DNA of 64,000 nucleotides from Actinacidiphila yeochonensis CN732 (GCF_000745345.1 NZ_JQNR01000004.1:1178001-1242000), one strand, 5' to 3'. Counted from the first letter of the stretch, positions 8,824 to 17,585 are shown. Numbers and translations: made by a program. Notes: generated from the sequence alone by a model not told the origin.

Positions 8824-9294
8824 CCGCTACCGCACCCCTCGGTTTTCTGTGATCCCTCCCCGTCGCCGAGGAGGCTAGCAGCGGTTCTGGGCCGGCTCTG
8901 ACGGTCTCCGGCGGTCGCGTGCCCTCGGCGGGTGCGGCCGGGTCCCGGGTGTGTATCCCGGCGGACGGGCCAGGAAAGCCGCCGTGAATTCCCGGTGGAT
9001 GGGCCGCCGAACGGCGCCGTCACCCCCGAATTCCACCGACAGAGCGCGCATGTCCGCTCACCGTGTGTCGGCCCGACGGGGGGCCGTTGTGATGCTCTCG
9101 ATATAGCCCCGGTCACATACGACGTTCTTTAGTACCCATATGTCTGATTTGCACCCCCTGGGTATGGGGATATGCGGTGATGTCCAACCTCTTCATGGGC
9201 CATCTACGGGAATGTCCGTAGATGAGCTCTTTGACCGTTGAATCCCGAATATCTAAGACTTTGGGTGTCCCCGAACGGAAGAGGTACTTCCCGC
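8824..9294. other. Divergent intergenic region and 5' leader of the transglycosylase gene
   Basis: 471 bases with no coding frame. The left part serves the lipoprotein gene; the right part (about 9060-9294) is relatively AT-rich for this genome and probably holds the promoter and a long leader for the SLT gene. I looked for the conserved blocks of the c-di-AMP (ydaO) riboswitch, which often precedes cell-wall hydrolase genes in streptomycetes, and did not find them. Confidence 0.5.
9201..9224 (+). promoter_or_regulatory. 9-bp stem hairpin in the leader of the SLT gene
   Basis: CATCTACGG (9201-9209) pairs perfectly with CCGTAGATG (9216-9224) around loop GAATGT. It sits about 70 bases before the start codon. 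It may be a leader RNA element or a protein-binding dyad; the sequence alone does not decide. Confidence 0.5.
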
Positions 9295-10104
9295 ATGCAG
9301 TTCCCCACGATCCCGAACCCGAAGAAGGCCGTCGCCGCGTTCACCCGGCTCCCCGCGAAGCGCAAGGTCACGGCAGTCGGCTCCGCAGCCGCCGCCGCGG
9401 CGGTGCTCGCAGCCGTCGGTGTGCAGGCGACAGCTGGAGCCGGCTCGGCGACCGCGGCGGGTAACGCCACCGGGTTCACCGTCTCCACCGGCCAGCACCT
9501 GAAGTCGGACGTCCAGTCCGGCGTCCAGACCACTGACCTGGGCACCCACACGACCGTCCACAGCGCCTCCCCGCAGGCCATGGCGCTGACCGGCTCGGTC
9601 GAGAAGCCCGCTCCGGCGGCGAAGAAGGTCGCTGCCCCGAAGAAGGCGACCACCGTGAAGAAGGCCGCCACCGTGAAGAAGGCGACCTCCGCGAAGAAGG
9701 CGAAGAGCACCGCGACGCACCACGCGACCGCTTCGCACGCCTCCAAGCCCGCCGCCAAGCGCGCCGCGAAGGCCGTGACCTACCCGAACAACCTGGACGG
9801 CTGGATCCGCCAGTCGCTGGCGATCATGCACGCCAAGGGCATACCAGGCACCTACGAGGGCATCCACCGCAACATCATCCGGGAGTCCAGCGGCAACCCG
9901 CAGGCGATCAACCTGTGGGACATCAACGCCCGCAACGGCATCCCCTCCAAGGGCCTGCTGCAGGTGATCGACCCGACGTTCCAGCGGTTCCACGTGGCCG
10001 GCACGTCCTGGAACATCTACAACCCGGTCGCCAACATCACCGCCGCCTGCAACTACGCGGCCGACCGCTACGGCTCGATGGACAACGTCAACTCCGCGTA
10101 CTGA
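9295..10104 (+). CDS. Secreted SLT-domain lytic transglycosylase-like protein
   Basis: 269 residues. The N-terminus is basic (KRKVTAVGSAAAAAAVLAAV) and resembles a signal peptide preceded by a long n-region. A Lys/Ala-rich linker with repeated AAPKKATTVKKAATVKKA follows (about residues 100-160). The C-terminal domain contains IIRESSGNPQAINLWD, the SLT catalytic glutamate context (RESSGNP), and GLLQVIDPTF and ITAACNYAADRYG, all conserved in the streptomycete SLT family. It should cleave peptidoglycan during growth or spore germination. The start at 9295 is preceded by GGAAGAGG. The polycationic linker may hold the enzyme in the anionic wall. Confidence 0.88.
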   Translation: MQFPTIPNPKKAVAAFTRLPAKRKVTAVGSAAAAAAVLAAVGVQATAGAGSATAAGNATGFTVSTGQHLKSDVQSGVQTTDLGTHTTVHSASPQAMALTGSVEKPAPAAKKVAAPKKATTVKKAATVKKATSAKKAKSTATHHATASHASKPAAKRAAKAVTYPNNLDGWIRQSLAIMHAKGIPGTYEGIHRNIIRESSGNPQAINLWDINARNGIPSKGLLQVIDPTFQRFHVAGTSWNIYNPVANITAACNYAADRYGSMDNVNSAY

Positions 10105-10178
10105 CCGCCGTCCGCTGACGGCCCGGGCCGAGCCCGGTGACGCGAGAGAACCCGGCGCGCCCAGCGTGCGCCGCACAC

Positions 10179-10232
10179 CACCGCCGGAGGGCGGCGGGAC
10201 CCCTACCCGGGTCCCGCCGCCCTCCGGCGGTG
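10179..10232. terminator. Terminator, 24-bp perfect stem
   Basis: Arms 10179-10202 and 10209-10232 are exact reverse complements with loop CTACCC and a short T-run (TTT) just after on the plus strand. It lies between the convergent SLT and mutarotase genes. Confidence 0.85.
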
Positions 10233-10375
10233 TTTCCGGGCCCGGCTGCCGAACGCCTCCAGCGGCGGACGCCGGCCTCCTTCAGCCTCGGCGACCCGGC
10301 CCGGCCCCGGTCCGCGCGGGCCCGGCCGCGCGGGCCGGAGCGCCGACGGCTCGGGAGGCCCGACCGGGCCGGGGC

Positions 10376-10699
10376 TCAGTCGAGGTGGAAGACCTCCTCC
10401 GCCGGGGCCCACCACTCGCCGTCCGCGGCGCTGTCGAGTGGCTGCTGGCACGGATCGGTCACCTCCCACCACTGCCGGGTCGTGGGGTCGGCGGCGATGG
10501 CCGCGGTGTCGGCGGCGTAGTCGTCGCCCGTGTACTCCAGGTAGCTGAAGAGGAGGCCGTCGCGCAGGAAGATCGAGTAGTTGCCGATGTTCGCCCGCTT
10601 CAGAGCAGCCCGCACCCCCGGCCAGACGTCGGCGTGGAGCCGGCGGTACTCCGCCTCCTTCTCCGGCCGCAGCCGGATGACCGACGCGAAACGCTGCAT
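10376..10699 (-). CDS. rhaM: L-rhamnose mutarotase
   Basis: 107 residues, the standard length of the RhaM family. It begins MQRFASVIRLRPEKEAEYRR and carries the catalytic YRRLHADVW segment with His22, FSYLEY, and the twin tryptophans of RQWWEVTDPCQQPL. The enzyme interconverts alpha and beta anomers of L-rhamnose in the cytoplasm. The ATG at 10699 is preceded by GGAAGGGG at good spacing. No other rhamnose genes are present in the window, so it stands alone here; it may serve the divergent dehydrogenase or a distant pathway. Confidence 0.88.
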   Translation of the reverse strand: MQRFASVIRLRPEKEAEYRRLHADVWPGVRAALKRANIGNYSIFLRDGLLFSYLEYTGDDYAADTAAIAADPTTRQWWEVTDPCQQPLDSAADGEWWAPAEEVFHLD

Positions 10700-11045
10700 G
10701 GGTGCCCCTTCCTGAACGGCCCGGACGGTTCCGCGCGGGCGGCCCGACCCGCGACCTGGGCCGACCCGACCCGACCCGGCCCGACCTGATCCGGCCCTGC
10801 TCCGGCCCTGACTCGGGCCTGCTGATACGTCGGGTCATTACCCTAGGCAGAGGCAAGCTGGTTGATCAATCCGTCGTCACGGGCTTCTCATGATTCCAGC
10901 GAGCGTCTGGTGGCGGGGTTCCAGTGGAGGTGAGTCGCCGTGATCGCCGGCCGATGTGGGGGGCGACAGATCCGATGTATCCGGTGGTGGCGGGCGCCGA
11001 CAAGGCGGGATTGCCCGGTGTGCGGCCGCGCGCGACCCTGGTGTC
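10700..11045. other. Divergent intergenic region, simple repeats, no gene
   Basis: 346 bases between rhaM and the dehydrogenase gene. It begins with a C-rich run of GACCCG/GGCCCGACC near-repeats (about 10740-10800) and continues with less GC-rich sequence containing CATTACCCTAGG near 10838. I see no coding frame with a ribosome-binding site. Promoters for both flanking genes must be here but I cannot place them. Confidence 0.45.
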
Positions 11046-12089
11046 ATGACTGCTGACCGCGCAGCTGCGGGGGAGCTCACCGGGTGGGCGGTGGCCGATC
11101 CCGGACCGGTCGCGGGCGGCCCGCTGGCCCGGGTCACCCGTCCGATACCGGAGCCCGGCCCCGGAGAGCTGCTCGTCCGGGTCGAGGCGTGCGGGGTGTG
11201 CCGCACCGACCTGCACCTGGCCGAGGGCGACCTGCCCCCGCACCGCCCCCTGACCGTCCCCGGGCACGAGATCGTCGGCCGGGTGCTGGCCGCCGGACCG
11301 GGCGCCGAGGCAGCGGGGACCCGGGTCGGGGACCGCGTGGGCGGCGCCTGGCTGCGGCATACCTGCGGGGTCTGCCGCTACTGCCGGCGCGGTGACGAGA
11401 ACCTCTGCCCGTCCTCCCGCTACACCGGCTGGGACGCCGACGGCGGCTTCGCCGACCACGCGCTGCTGCCCGCCGCGTACGCCTACCCGCTGCCGGAGGA
11501 CGCCGACCCCGCCGAGCTCGCCCCGTTGCTGTGCGCCGGCATCATCGGCTACCGCGCCCTGGCCCGCAGCGCCCTTCCGGCCGGCGGCCGCCTCGGCATC
11601 TACGGCTTCGGCGCCTCGGCCCATCTGACGGCGCAGCTCGCCATCGCCGACGGCGCCACCGTCCACGTGCTCACCCGCTCCGAGCAGGCCCGCTGCCTCG
11701 CCCTCGACCTCGGCGCCGCCTCCGCCCGCGCCGCCGCCGAGGAGCCGCCCGAGCCGCTGGACTCCGCGATCCTCTTCGCCCCCGTCGGCGACCTCGTCCC
11801 AGTGGCACTCGCCGCACTCGACCGGGGCGGCACCCTGGCGGTGGCCGGCATCCACCTCACCGACATCCCCGCCCTGGACTACCAGCGCCACCTGTTCCAG
11901 GAACGGGACCTGCGCAGTACGACCTCCAACACCCGCGCCGACGGGCGCGCCTGGCTGGCCGCCGCCCGGCGGGCCGGCGTGCGTCCCACCGTCACCCGCT
12001 ACCCGCTCGACCGCGCCGACCGGGCCCTCGCCGACCTCGCCGGAGACCGCGTCAACGGAGCGGCCGTCCTGATCCCCGACCCGTCGTGA
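11046..12089 (+). CDS. Zinc-dependent alcohol dehydrogenase (MDR superfamily)
   Basis: 347 residues. The catalytic zinc ligands are in [13 protein letters not shown] and GHEIVGRV; the structural zinc site is [15 protein letters not shown] with four cysteines. The Rossmann glycine motif appears as [16 protein letters not shown]. The profile matches propanol-preferring alcohol dehydrogenases. I chose the ATG at 11046 because the domain starts shortly after; no clear Shine-Dalgarno sequence precedes it, so translation may be leaderless or weak. Cytoplasmic, NAD(P)-dependent oxidation of alcohols or reduction of aldehydes. Followed after 158 bases by DUF6191. Confidence 0.88.
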   Translation: MTADRAAAGELTGWAVADPGPVAGGPLARVTRPIPEPGPGELLVRVEACGVCRTDLHLAEGDLPPHRPLTVPGHEIVGRVLAAGPGAEAAGTRVGDRVGGAWLRHTCGVCRYCRRGDENLCPSSRYTGWDADGGFADHALLPAAYAYPLPEDADPAELAPLLCAGIIGYRALARSALPAGGRLGIYGFGASAHLTAQLAIADGATVHVLTRSEQARCLALDLGAASARAAAEEPPEPLDSAILFAPVGDLVPVALAALDRGGTLAVAGIHLTDIPALDYQRHLFQERDLRSTTSNTRADGRAWLAAARRAGVRPTVTRYPLDRADRALADLAGDRVNGAAVLIPDPS

Positions 12090-12247
12090 TCCCCGGCCCG
12101 TCCGGAGCCCGTCAGGCCCGCCGCTCTTCGGCCCCGTCCCCGTCCGCCGTCCCGCCGCCGTCCGAAGGGTCCCTGCGCACCGGTGACCAGCGGCCCCGGC
12201 CCACGTACGCTGGGAGGGGCAGCAGCCGCGCTGGGTAGGAGGCCCCG

Positions 12248-12523
12248 ATGTTCAACGTTCTCGACCAGCTCTTCAACCCTGGCCGCAGGCACACCGAGGA
12301 CGAGGAGCACCGGCTCCAGCTGACCCGTGACGAGGAGGGCAACGGCGACCCGGGGCGCGGGCCGATAGACCTCGAATCGGGGGCCGTCATCATCCGCCCA
12401 CCGCGCGGTCCGGCCGGGACGGCCCACCCGGCGGACTCCGTGCCCCCCGAGCAGACCGCCCCCACGACTCCCGGCCCCGGCGCGGCCACGACCACGACCA
12501 CGACCACGGTCCAGGGCACCTGA
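12248..12523 (+). CDS. DUF6191 family protein
   Basis: 91 residues. It begins MFNVLDQLFNPGRRHTEDE and includes the conserved GDPGRGPIDLESGAVIIRPP, which I recognise as the DUF6191 family of actinomycetes. The last third is a Pro/Thr-rich tail with a run of seven threonines. There is no signal peptide. A clear GTAGGAGG ribosome-binding site precedes the ATG. Function unknown. Confidence 0.75.
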   Translation: MFNVLDQLFNPGRRHTEDEEHRLQLTRDEEGNGDPGRGPIDLESGAVIIRPPRGPAGTAHPADSVPPEQTAPTTPGPGAATTTTTTTVQGT

Positions 12524-12651
12524 CCGTACGCACGCCCGGGGTGCCGCACCGTACGAGGACAGGGACGATGCGCCGCGTCCTCGCGGAACACCGCCCCCGT
12601 CTCCGACGGCCGCCTCCGGGCAGGGCCGGGACACGACCTCAGCGCACCGAG

Positions 12652-12993
12652 TCAGCAGTCGTCGGAGCCGCTGTCGTCCGACGTGTCGGCGTATCCGCTG
12701 TCGGCACTGTGAGCCCCGGCGGAGGTGGCGGCGCTCCGGGCCCCCTTGGAACCGCTCACGTTGGCACAGGTGTTGCCGAAGGCCGGGTTGAGCAGGCCGA
12801 TGATGTCCAACGAGTTGCCGCAGATGTTGACCGGGATGTTCACCGGCACCTGGACGACGTTGCCCGACAGCACGCCCGGCGAGCCGGCGGCCAAGGCCCC
12901 GGCGCCGGCGTCGGCCGAGGCGACACCGCCGGCGGCCAGTACGATCCCGCCGGCCAGCGCCGTCAGCGCCATACCCACGCGCACACGATTCAC
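12652..12993 (-). CDS. Chaplin with an atypical C-terminal extension
   Basis: 113 residues. The GTG start at 12993 has AGGAG 8 bases upstream. A signal peptide (about residues 1-28, ending ASA) precedes one chaplin domain: GSPGVLSGNVVQVPVNIPVN, then CGNS, GLLNPAFGNTC. Two cysteines form the conserved pair. Short chaplins are usually about 75-85 residues and end just after this domain; here about 35 further residues follow (SGSKGARSAATS... ending DDSGSDDC) with a third, C-terminal cysteine and no LPxTG sorting signal. Chaplins assemble into amyloid-like surface layers of aerial hyphae and spores. Confidence 0.9.
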   Translation of the reverse strand: MNRVRVGMALTALAGGIVLAAGGVASADAGAGALAAGSPGVLSGNVVQVPVNIPVNICGNSLDIIGLLNPAFGNTCANVSGSKGARSAATSAGAHSADSGYADTSDDSGSDDC

Positions 12994-13223
12994 GTTCGCT
13001 CCTGAGTTCCTGGTTGTTCAGGTGCGGCCCCGCCGTGCCCGCACGGTGCCGCGACGGCCTTCCGCAGCCTCCGGCGTGCCGGGACCCGGCCCGCGACGGC
13101 GCCCCAGCGGGTCACCCGAACGAGGCGCGGCACTGGGCGTTTCGGCCCAACGGGGCCGCTCCGGCCGCAGGAGCCCGGCCGACCCGGCCCTGCGTGCCGC
13201 ACGGCTGTGGCAGGGTGGAGCAC

Positions 13224-13970
13224 ATGTGCGGACGGTACGTCTCCACCCGGAGCCCGAAAGAGCTGACGGGCCTGTTCCACGTCACCCGCGAGCCGGAGCC
13301 CGCCGAGAGCCTCGGCCCGAGCTGGAACGTCGCGCCGACCGACGGCGTCTGGGCCGTGCTGGAGCGCGCCGACCACGACAGCGGCGAGGTGCTGCGGCAG
13401 CTGCGGGCGCTGCGCTGGGGGCTGGTCCCGTCCTGGGCGAAGAGCCGTGACGTGGGCGCCAGGATGATCAACGCCCGGGTGGAGACCGTCCACGAGAAGC
13501 CCGCCTACCGCCGGGCGTTCGCCAGACGCCGCTGCCTGCTGCCCGCCGACGGCTTCTACGAGTGGCAGGCCCTGGCCGCGACCCAGGAGCACAAGGCCCG
13601 CAAGCAGCCCTACTTCATCACCCCCGAGGGCGGCGGTGTGATGGCGCTGGCCGGGCTCTACGAGTTCTGGCGCGACCCGGCTGCGGCCCCGGACGACCCG
13701 GCCGCCTGGGTCGTGAGCTGCACGATCATCACCACCGAGGCGACGGACGCGGCCGGCCGGGTGCACCCCCGGATGCCGCTGGCGGTGGGCCCCGCCGACT
13801 ACGACTCCTGGCTCGACCCCGCTCTCCAGGACGCCGCCGAGCTGCGGTCCCTGCTCACCGCGCCGGCCGGCGGCCGGCTGGACGCGCGGGCCGTGAACCC
13901 GGCCGTCAACAGTGTCCGCAACAACGGCCCCCACCTCCTCGACCCGCCCGAGGACGCCCCCGAAGCCTGA
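13224..13970 (+). CDS. SRAP-domain protein (YedK/HMCES-like abasic-site DNA crosslinker)
   Basis: 248 residues. It begins MCGRYVSTRSP with the catalytic cysteine directly after the initiator methionine, as required in this family, where Cys2 forms a thiazolidine crosslink with abasic sites in single-stranded DNA. Other conserved points are WNVAPT, RWGLVPSW, NARVETV, GFYEW and HPRMP (active-site His). These support the ATG at 13224 and exclude the longer upstream frame, since processing needs Cys2. It acts in the cytoplasm in DNA damage tolerance. Convergent with the SRPBCC gene; no partners are visible. Confidence 0.92.
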   Translation: MCGRYVSTRSPKELTGLFHVTREPEPAESLGPSWNVAPTDGVWAVLERADHDSGEVLRQLRALRWGLVPSWAKSRDVGARMINARVETVHEKPAYRRAFARRRCLLPADGFYEWQALAATQEHKARKQPYFITPEGGGVMALAGLYEFWRDPAAAPDDPAAWVVSCTIITTEATDAAGRVHPRMPLAVGPADYDSWLDPALQDAAELRSLLTAPAGGRLDARAVNPAVNSVRNNGPHLLDPPEDAPEA

Positions 13971-14094
13971 CCGGCTCCCGGCCCCCAGGTGGGGGCACGC
14001 GCTCCGGTTACCGGGCCCCTCCCGGCGAGGTGCGCCCCGTTCGCCGCCCGCGCCAGGACACCTCGCCACCGGGCACACCGTGCCGGTCGCGGCG

Positions 14095-14562
14095 TCAGGA
14101 AGCGCGCTCTGCCTCCACCAGGCGGGCGAGCCGGTCCAGCGCCATCCGCAGGCCGGCCTCGTTGTCGGCGGCCGGGACCGCGTCCGGTACGCCCGCGTGG
14201 ACGACGGTGACGCGCGTACCCGCGCCTTCGTCCGCAAGCGTCGTGGTCATCGTCATCACGCCCCGCAGCGCCGCGTCCGCCGTCTCGAACTCCAGCTCCT
14301 CCACCACCCGTTCACCGGCGGCCAGGTCGCGGAAGGTGCCGTGGTACGTGTCGGTGCGGCCGTGCGACTTGCCGTGCGCGCCGGGCGTGTCGTAGGTGAG
14401 GGACACCCGGAACGCCCCGCCGGGCCGCGGATCGAAGGAGTGCACCAGAGCCCGCATCCCGTCCGGGAACCGCCAGCGGGCGACGGCGTCGCCGTCCGCC
14501 AGGGCCTGGAAGACGGCTGTCCGCGGCGCGTCGACGTGCCGGGAGACCCGTGTCGTGTACAT
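14095..14562 (-). CDS. SRPBCC (AHSA1-like) family protein
   Basis: 155 residues from ATG 14562, beginning MYTTRVSRHVDAPRTAVFQALADGDAVARWRFPDG, the usual AHSA1/START-like opening strand and W-containing loop. GGAFRVSLTYDTP and TRVTVVHAGVP follow. The fold binds hydrophobic ligands or, in the AHSA1 branch, may act with chaperones; no substrate can be deduced. The open frame extends upstream to 14658 but the extra residues are not domain-like. The ribosome-binding site is weak. Confidence 0.82.
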   Translation of the reverse strand: MYTTRVSRHVDAPRTAVFQALADGDAVARWRFPDGMRALVHSFDPRPGGAFRVSLTYDTPGAHGKSHGRTDTYHGTFRDLAAGERVVEELEFETADAALRGVMTMTTTLADEGAGTRVTVVHAGVPDAVPAADNEAGLRMALDRLARLVEAERAS

Positions 14563-14943
14563 CCCGGCATCGTACGGGCCGCCCTCCGGCGGGCGCACCG
14601 GAGCGCCGTACAGGGGGCTCCGTACACGGGGCATCCGCCGCGGGGGGTGGGGGCGCACGGGGAGTCGTCGGGTGTGCTCCGGCGTGGCGGCGAGGCCGCC
14701 ACGACTGGCCTCCGGCGTGTCGCCATGTCGGTGCGGCGTTCAGGACGGCCGGTCGGCGCGTCGACAATGCGACGAGCCGTCGAGTCGGCGGACCGGGCGG
14801 CCCATCCGGGCGCGGCGGATCGCGCCGTCCGGCCGCAGTATGGGACGGGAGGCCGGTCGGCATCCGATCCGGCCCGGTCCAGCGGCGGCGGCCGGACGGC
14901 GGCCCGGGGGCGGGCCAGCGCAGCCTTCGAAAGGGAAGCAACC
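14563..14943. other. Divergent intergenic region with a 9-bp hairpin, no gene
   Basis: 381 bases between the SRPBCC gene and the prenyl synthase. CGTGGCGGC (14683-14691) pairs perfectly with GCCGCCACG (14695-14703) around GAG. No convincing coding frame is present. Confidence 0.5.
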
Positions 14944-14994
14944 ATGCACCGGGTCCGGCCCACCGCCCGCCAGCCGCGCCGGGCCGGCCGGTGA
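14944..14994 (+). other. 16-codon ORF overlapping the prenyl synthase start
   Basis: ATG 14944 has an excellent ribosome-binding site (GAAAGGGAAG, 8 bases away) and encodes 16 Arg/Pro-rich residues before TGA at 14992-14994, which overlaps the GTG at 14991 (GTGA). Either it is a leader peptide that couples translation to the downstream gene, or it is the true N-terminus of that gene and one base is missing from the sequence. Confidence 0.45.
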
Positions 14995-16361
14995 CCGGGC
15001 CCTCCGGCGCCGCCGCCCGCAAGGCCGCCGAGGCCCAGGCCGCCGACGCGGTCGCGCGGGCCGACGCCGACCCCGCCGGCGCCGTGGGTGCCGCGTTGCG
15101 TGCGCTCCTGCACCGCCGACTCGCCGGAGCCGCCGCCCTCGACGAGCGGTTCGCCCGAGAACTGGCCCACCCGCTGGCCGACTTCACCCTCAGCGGCGGC
15201 CACCGGCGCCGTGCCGCGCTGCTCTGGTGGGGCTGGCGCGCATGCGGTGGAGCCCGCCGAGGTGAGCGTCCGGACGCGGTCCTCGACCTGGCGGCGGCCG
15301 TGGAACTCATCCAGAGCTGCGCCCTGGTCCACGACGACGTCATGGACGGCTCACGCACCCGCCGCGGCCGGCCCGCCCTGCACATCGCCCAGGCGGCCCC
15401 GCCACCGACCCCGTCGGACGGACGGCCTGAGCACGCGCGGCCTGAGCCTGGACGGCCTGGACACGGGCCGGCGGAGCGCCCGGCCCCGCACGTCGAGGAG
15501 CGCGGCCGCGCGGCCGCCGCCGAGGCGCGCCGCCGGACTCCCGAGCCGGACCGTCCCGGCAGCGAGCCCGACACACCCGGCAGCCACCCGACCGCCGGCG
15601 CCGGGCCCGGCTCGGCGGCCGGACGGGAGGGCGCGGCGCCCTACGGCTGGTCGGTCGCCGTGCTGGCCGGGGACCTGGCGCTGGCCTGGGCCGACGACAC
15701 GGTGGCCGAGGCCGGGCTCACCGTCGAGGCGCGGCGCCGCGTCGAGGCGGTGTGGCGCGACCTGCGCACCGAGATGGTGGCCGGACAGTACCTCGAACTG
15801 CGCGCCCAGGCCGCGGGCGACCGGTCGGCCGGGCAGGCACTGCGCACCGCCCGCCTCAAGAGCGCCCTGTACTCCGTGGCCCGCCCGCTCGACCTCGGCG
15901 CCGCCGTGGCCGGCGCGGGCGAGGAGGTCAGGCGCGGCCTGCGGCTCGCGGGCGGCTGCGCAGGGCTGGCCTTCCAGCTCCGCGACGACCTGCTCGGCGT
16001 CTTCGGCGACCCGGCCGAGACCGGCAAGCCGTCCGGCGACGACATCCGCGAGGGCAAGCCCACCTACCTCGCAGCCCTCGCGCGCGCCCGGGCCGCCGCG
16101 GCGGACGACCACGGCGCGCTGCGCGTCCTGGACTCCGCCATGGGCGACCGCGCCCTGGACCCGGCCGCGCTGGCCGCCGTCCGCGAGGTGATCACCGCCA
16201 CCGGGGCCCGGGCCGCGGTGGAGTCCCGCATCGCACTCCTCGCCGAACGCTGCGCGCACCGCCTGCGCGAACTCCCGCTGGACGCCTGGCCCCGAGCCCG
16301 CATGCTCGACGTCCTCCTCACCGCCACGGGACTGCCGCCCGGCTCGGCCCCCGGGCGCTGA
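14991..16361 (+). CDS. Trans-isoprenyl diphosphate synthase with a low-complexity insert
   Basis: 456 residues from GTG 14991. The first aspartate-rich motif is LVHDDVMDGSRTRRGRPALH (DDxxD) and the second is FQLRDDLLGVFGD; LAGDLALAWAD and the lysine of GKPSGDDIREGKPT are also typical. The enzyme condenses allylic diphosphates with isopentenyl diphosphate in the cytoplasm; chain length cannot be read safely. Between RPALH and YGWSVAVLAGD there is an insert of about 80 Pro/Arg/Glu/Gly-rich residues where relatives have about 20-25. It could be a flexible loop or repeat expansion. The true start may be ATG 14944 if a base is missing. No carotenoid or terpene genes flank it. Confidence 0.85.
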   Translation: MTGPSGAAARKAAEAQAADAVARADADPAGAVGAALRALLHRRLAGAAALDERFARELAHPLADFTLSGGHRRRAALLWWGWRACGGARRGERPDAVLDLAAAVELIQSCALVHDDVMDGSRTRRGRPALHIAQAAPPPTPSDGRPEHARPEPGRPGHGPAERPAPHVEERGRAAAAEARRRTPEPDRPGSEPDTPGSHPTAGAGPGSAAGREGAAPYGWSVAVLAGDLALAWADDTVAEAGLTVEARRRVEAVWRDLRTEMVAGQYLELRAQAAGDRSAGQALRTARLKSALYSVARPLDLGAAVAGAGEEVRRGLRLAGGCAGLAFQLRDDLLGVFGDPAETGKPSGDDIREGKPTYLAALARARAAAADDHGALRVLDSAMGDRALDPAALAAVREVITATGARAAVESRIALLAERCAHRLRELPLDAWPRARMLDVLLTATGLPPGSAPGR

Positions 16362-16362
16362 A

Positions 16363-16400
16363 CCGGGCGGGCGCGCACCGGCAGGTGCCCGTCCGCCCGG
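16363..16400. terminator. Terminator hairpin, 17-bp arms with two mismatches
   Basis: Arms 16363-16379 and 16384-16400 pair around GGCA with two mismatches. The hairpin follows the prenyl synthase stop directly and lies just before the stop of the convergent esterase-like gene. Confidence 0.65.
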
Positions 16401-16409
16401 CTCCGGCGG

Positions 16410-17585
16410 TCAGTGCCCCACGGGCAGGTGGGAGGGGAGCCGTACGGTCAGGCGGAGCAGCCGGGTGGTCTGCGCCGTGCTGGAGTTGTCGTCGCTCACC
16501 AGCACCAGGCCGGCCAGGCCCAGCGGGTGCGGGCCCGGCTCGATCGCCATGCCCTCGTAGTTGTCCATCAGCGGGTTCTGCTGCGTCTCGCGGGCGATGG
16601 CACCGAGCGACGGGCACTGGTCGACGGCCGCGACCAGCACCTTGCCGGCGAGCTTCGGCGCGGGCGCGTCGCCGAGGTCGCCGACCTTGGACACGTCGGG
16701 GGCGTGCAGGGCGTCGGGCGCGGCGTACACCGCGATCGTGTTGCCCACGGCGGCGGACCAGGCGGCCTCCAGCACCAGCAGGCCGTTCGGACCGTACGCG
16801 GCCACCTCGGATATGCGGTTGCCCGGCTGGAGCCGGTAGCCGACCTCCTTCACCAGCCGGTAGCCGCCCCGGCCGTCGGCCTGGTACACGAGGATGCGCC
16901 GGTCGTCCGCGTTGCCGGACGAGGAGACGTCGCCGGACAGCACGCCCTCCATGGCGGCGTAGACGTAGCGGCCGTCGGGGGAGACGCTCAGCCCCTCCAG
17001 GGTGGCGTTCGAGGTGGCCTCGCCGGCCGGGGCGACCCGGAAGCGGGCGGGCACGGTCAGCTCGCCGCGCTGGACCCCGTCCCGGCCGAACTCCCGGATG
17101 GACGGCTCCACCTCGGAGCTGACGAGGTAGTCGCCGTTGGGCAGCACGGTCAGGCCCTCGGCGTCGAAGTCCGTGTCGTCGTACGGGGTGCCGTCGGCCT
17201 TGCGCAGCACGAGCGTGCCGGTGATGCGGGGGTTCGCGGGGTCGGTGAAGAACCAGAGCCGGGCCTGCCGGCCGGTGGCGTGGTCGATCACCGACGCGTA
17301 CGCGTGGCGGCGGGCGTCCCAGGTGAGCGCGGACAGGTCGCCGACCGTCTCGTCGCCGACGGGGAGCTTGTTCAGGGCGTCGCTGTAGCCGTCGACCCAG
17401 CCCGCGGTGCCGCAGGCCTGGGGCAGCCTGCTGCTGGCCGGAGCCTGGGCCGCGGGGGTCCGGGCGGAGGCGGTGGCGCCGGGCAGGGCGATGGTGGCGG
17501 CGGCGGCCAGGCAGCAGGCGGCGGCCGCGGCACGAGGGCCGAAGGCTCTGCGCGGCCGGGTTCCGGTGGTGCTCGACGGGGACAT
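16410..17585 (-). CDS. Secreted esterase-like phytase-family protein
   Basis: 391 residues. ATG 17585 has GGGAGGA upstream and begins a basic n-region (TGTRPRRAFGPR) and hydrophobic segment ending in ATASA, a Sec-type signal peptide; two arginines are adjacent but not in a clear Tat motif. The mature part is a beta-propeller-like domain with DLSALTWDARRHAYASVIDH, DFDAEGLTVLPNGDYLVSSE, LEGLSVSPDGRYVYAAMEG and NYEGMAIEP. This is the 'esterase-like activity of phytase' family, whose biochemical role is mostly undefined (phosphoesterase or phytase-like). The protein is expected outside the cell. Confidence 0.82.
   Translation of the reverse strand: MSPSSTTGTRPRRAFGPRAAAAACCLAAAATIALPGATASARTPAAQAPASSRLPQACGTAGWVDGYSDALNKLPVGDETVGDLSALTWDARRHAYASVIDHATGRQARLWFFTDPANPRITGTLVLRKADGTPYDDTDFDAEGLTVLPNGDYLVSSEVEPSIREFGRDGVQRGELTVPARFRVAPAGEATSNATLEGLSVSPDGRYVYAAMEGVLSGDVSSSGNADDRRILVYQADGRGGYRLVKEVGYRLQPGNRISEVAAYGPNGLLVLEAAWSAAVGNTIAVYAAPDALHAPDVSKVGDLGDAPAPKLAGKVLVAAVDQCPSLGAIARETQQNPLMDNYEGMAIEPGPHPLGLAGLVLVSDDNSSTAQTTRLLRLTVRLPSHLPVGH

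Noticed and set aside
8824..9294. c-di-AMP (ydaO) riboswitch before the SLT gene
   Set aside because: I could not find the conserved core blocks; only a simple hairpin is supported.
10700..11045. Transposon scar between rhaM and the dehydrogenase gene
   Set aside because: The change of composition and the minus-strand end PVTTD looked transposase-like, but I found no terminal inverted repeats, target duplication or catalytic motif.
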